Assembly (NCBI GenBank): GCA_900468285.1
Contig: UBTF01000002.1
Location: 236,890-300,889 of the forward strand
Origin: Hyphomicrobiales bacterium
GTDB taxonomy: Bacteria > Pseudomonadota > Alphaproteobacteria > Rhizobiales > Rhizobiaceae
DNA: 64,000 bases
Direction: 5' to 3'
The stretch's first letter is position 1. Each line of letters starts with the position of its first letter. Shown piece after piece: positions 62,215 to 64,000 of this stretch. The notes under the pieces were generated by a model. That model was not told the origin of the DNA, made no database searches, and was given only the letters and a program-made list of their open reading frames with translations. Made by a program: the position numbers and the translations under genes.

Positions 62215-62823
62215 TTACCACGTGCCAGTCAGCGCATTTCCCGAAAGGGGAATGGTTCTGCTCTTGCCCGACGAGTCGGAAACGGAAAGCTCGCTTTGCA
62301 TCGACTTTGGCGATTTGCGAAACCAGCCTGCGGCAATCGATGCCAGATCACCGATCATGGCGTGTTTGCGCCAGTCTGCGAAGCGACGCGCGGTTGCTTC
62401 CGGCTCCGACTTGTAGAAAAAATCGCCGGATTGCTTCAGCTCATTGAGCGACGGCGCCATGGATGCGAGCGGCCGCTGGAACATCTTCGACGGGACGGCA
62501 AGCTCACGCGCGGCTTGTGAGAACTCAGGCGCCATGAAGTCAATGGCCCACCCATCCGCCTCAACCCAGCAATGAAAATTCTCGCCAGCACCGGTAACAT
62601 GGCCATCATCGCGGTGATCCGCGAAAAGAATGAGCTTTCCATCGAGATTATAGGCCGCAAGCCCACCCTTAGGCTTGGCCTTGACCTTGTAATGATGCTC
62701 CAAAATAAACGCACCGAATGTGCTGAAATACATGCTGGCCGTCGCAGGATCGGCATTCTCGTTGATCAGCAGGCTGTTGATGACGCGGTAGATGCGATGA
62801 TAATCGGTCTGCTTGATCAGCAT
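62215..62823 (-). CDS. DUF2026 family protein
   Basis: A 202-residue protein of the DUF2026 family. Conserved parts are DYHRIYRVINSLLINENADPATASMYFSTFGAFILEHHYKVKAKPKGGLAAYNL (about 6-60) and GENFHCWVEADGWAIDFMAPEF (about 79-100). The layout of Cys, His and Asp (FHCWVEADGWAIDF) resembles a transglutaminase-like cysteine protease core, but this is inference. The start at 62823 follows AAGGACTT; 13 extra codons are not supported. It is followed by no gene on its strand until 62,214, and its role is unknown. Confidence 0.78.
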   Translation of the reverse strand: MLIKQTDYHRIYRVINSLLINENADPATASMYFSTFGAFILEHHYKVKAKPKGGLAAYNLDGKLILFADHRDDGHVTGAGENFHCWVEADGWAIDFMAPEFSQAARELAVPSKMFQRPLASMAPSLNELKQSGDFFYKSEPEATARRFADWRKHAMIGDLASIAAGWFRKSPKSMQSELSVSDSSGKSRTIPLSGNALTGTW

Positions 62824-62892
62824 GATAAGTCCTTGAGAAATACGATCGATGCCTCCACACAACTCTGCGCCTGTGGCGTCGAGCCCTGCGGG

Positions 62893-63357
62893 CTAGGGTG
62901 TTTGAATGCGCAGATATTCCGATGGACTGCGTTGAACGAACTCGGCTTCGACGTGCCGGAGCACGTTGCGTTGACCCGCGAAAGGCACCATTGTCAACGC
63001 CTCGCTGAAAGACACCCAACGAAATTCACTGTGCTCTTCATTGATCGTAACATCAGCGACGGCATCGACAATTCCCACGAAAACCGGGAGCAGACTGATT
63101 GCATCGCGATCTGCCTCGTAGAACTGTTCGCAGATGTCGCCTGAATACAGATGCTGACATACCAGCCCCGTCTCCTCCCGCACCTCTCGCAACGCCGTCT
63201 GCCACGCGGTTTCGCCGTCTTCGATACCGCCGGCAATCTGGCACCACTCACCAACCAACGTATGGTTCCGGCGTAGCAGCAACACCTGATAACCGACCGA
63301 ACTTTCACGGATCACGACAACCGATACCGCGAAACTACGGATTGGAATGTCGGCCAT
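62893..63357 (-). CDS. NUDIX hydrolase
   Basis: A 154-residue NUDIX enzyme with a complete box, GGIEDGETAWQTALREVREETGL (about residues 43-65), on a core that begins SFAVSVVVIRESSVGYQVLLLRRN. The EWCQIAGGIEDGE lead resembles dihydroneopterin triphosphate and dATP pyrophosphohydrolases. The ATG at 63357 follows GGAG; a GTG three codons earlier is possible. It follows der by 23 bases on the same strand and may be co-transcribed with it. Confidence 0.85.
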   Translation of the reverse strand: MADIPIRSFAVSVVVIRESSVGYQVLLLRRNHTLVGEWCQIAGGIEDGETAWQTALREVREETGLVCQHLYSGDICEQFYEADRDAISLLPVFVGIVDAVADVTINEEHSEFRWVSFSEALTMVPFAGQRNVLRHVEAEFVQRSPSEYLRIQTP

Positions 63358-63380
63358 GAATTTCACTCCGTCGATGAAGC

Positions 63381-64000
63381 TTACCGCTTCTTCTTCGCCT
63401 TATGTTCGAACGGATTGTCCGAGCCACGGTAATGCACGCGGATCGGCACGCCCGGCATGTCAAAATCCTTGCGCAGATTGTTGACGAGGTAGCGCGTGTA
63501 GGATTCCGGAATGGCTTCGGGCCGCGTGCATGAAATCATGAAGGCAGGCGGGCGGGCCTTGACCTGCGTCATGTATTTCAGGCGCAGACGACGACCGGAC
63601 ACAGCCGGTGGCGGATGCTGGGTGACCTGCATATCCAGCCATTTGTTGAGCTTGGCGGTGGAAATGCGGCGGTTCCAGATCTTGTCGGTATCGATGATGT
63701 TCTGCATCAACCGGTCAAGGCCGTAACCCGACTGGCCCGAGATTGGAACGGCACGAATGCCACGAGCCTGCGGCAAAAGACGCTCGGTCTTTTCGCGCAG
63801 ATCGGCGAGAAATGCCTGCGGATCTTCGACGAGATCCCACTTGTTGAACGCCAAGACGGCTGCACGGCCCTCGCGAATGACGAGATCGACGAGTTGCAGA
63901 TCCTGCTTTTCAAAGGGGATCGTCGAATCAAACACAATGACGACGGTTTCCGCAAAACGGATGGAGCGCAGGGAATCGGCAACGGAGAGCTTTTCCAGCT
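63381..64000 (-). CDS. der: Ribosome biogenesis GTPase Der, C-terminal part (runs off window)
   Basis: The last 206 residues of Der (EngA), an essential two-domain GTPase that helps mature the 50S subunit. Visible are [27 protein letters not shown] from the second G domain, its NKWD guanine motif in [23 protein letters not shown], and the C-terminal KH-like domain with [48 protein letters not shown] and the basic tail. The frame stays open to 64000. The first G domain lies beyond the window. Confidence 0.95.
   Translation of the reverse strand, partial: LEKLSVADSLRSIRFAETVVIVFDSTIPFEKQDLQLVDLVIREGRAAVLAFNKWDLVEDPQAFLADLREKTERLLPQARGIRAVPISGQSGYGLDRLMQNIIDTDKIWNRRISTAKLNKWLDMQVTQHPPPAVSGRRLRLKYMTQVKARPPAFMISCTRPEAIPESYTRYLVNNLRKDFDMPGVPIRVHYRGSDNPFEHKAKKKR

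Overview
The window reads as ordinary chromosome from an alphaproteobacterium of the Rhizobiaceae, most likely Agrobacterium or a close Rhizobium relative. This rests on protein families and regulatory style: a fused TrpE(G) behind a tri-tryptophan leader peptide, a NolR-type ArsR regulator, a RirA-type iron box on a haem receptor promoter, a ChoXWV choline importer, and a Pho box ahead of a GT4 lipid-type glycosyltransferase. Base composition is high-GC throughout, with AT-rich pockets only around 28.8-29.1 kb and 51.9-52.2 kb. I saw no insertion sequence, phage, CRISPR array, rRNA or tRNA.

Layout. 0-3.3 kb: two tandem ABC exporter half-transporters (one cut by the window edge) behind a tiny ORF with a perfect Shine-Dalgarno. 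3.3-7.0 kb: trmL, a Na/Pi cotransporter, a small unknown gene and hemF. 7.2-7.7 kb: two small stress-type proteins. 7.7-10.2 kb: a translationally coupled DUF1285-NUDIX-cca operon. 10.4-17.7 kb: a coupled MoxR / DUF58 / DUF4159 / VWA-like operon ending in a GNAT gene, the best candidate for a poorly described machine. 17.7-22.1 kb: small metabolic enzymes (MBL hydrolase, GNAT, glutathionyl-hydroquinone reductase, NUDIX, phosphoesterase). 22.1-24.1 kb: leuA with a leucine-rich leader ORF. 24.1-25.8 kb: BrnT/BrnA toxin-antitoxin and BenE. 26.2-28.8 kb: an autotransporter. 29.2-36.5 kb: a methyltransferase-like protein, an HxlR/PRISE-reductase divergent pair, a ClpP, HupE, DUF2076, queF with a CDF transporter, a GNAT and a LysE exporter. 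36.6-39.8 kb: a DUF2459 protein and trpE(G) with its attenuator. 39.9-43.9 kb: an extensin-like protein, a TonB haem receptor with a rich promoter, and a YqhA protein. 44.1-48.5 kb: a LuxR solo, a DUF2333 protein with an apparent 5' frameshift, a coiled-coil protein, pseudoazurin and thymidine kinase. 48.8-51.7 kb: choXWV. 52.2-55.2 kb: nolR, a DUF3095 protein and a branched-chain amino acid binding protein. 55.3-62.0 kb: adenine deaminase, an HD-GYP phosphodiesterase, an alpha-glucosidase, KDG kinase and the glycosyltransferase. 62.2-64.0 kb: DUF2026, NUDIX and the C-terminal end of der.

Regulation is the most rewarding layer. leuA and trpE(G) are each preceded by a leader ORF whose ATG lies only 7-8 nt after a TTGCCA-N17-TATACA/TAACAA promoter, so both leader peptides are probably translated from leaderless mRNAs. 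The haem receptor promoter carries a TGA-N9-TCA box over its -35, a 9-bp palindrome upstream and a 5'UTR hairpin. Pseudoazurin has an FNR-type box, nolR a possible self-operator, and the glycosyltransferase a Pho box. All functional calls are from motif and family recognition by eye; no database search was run.
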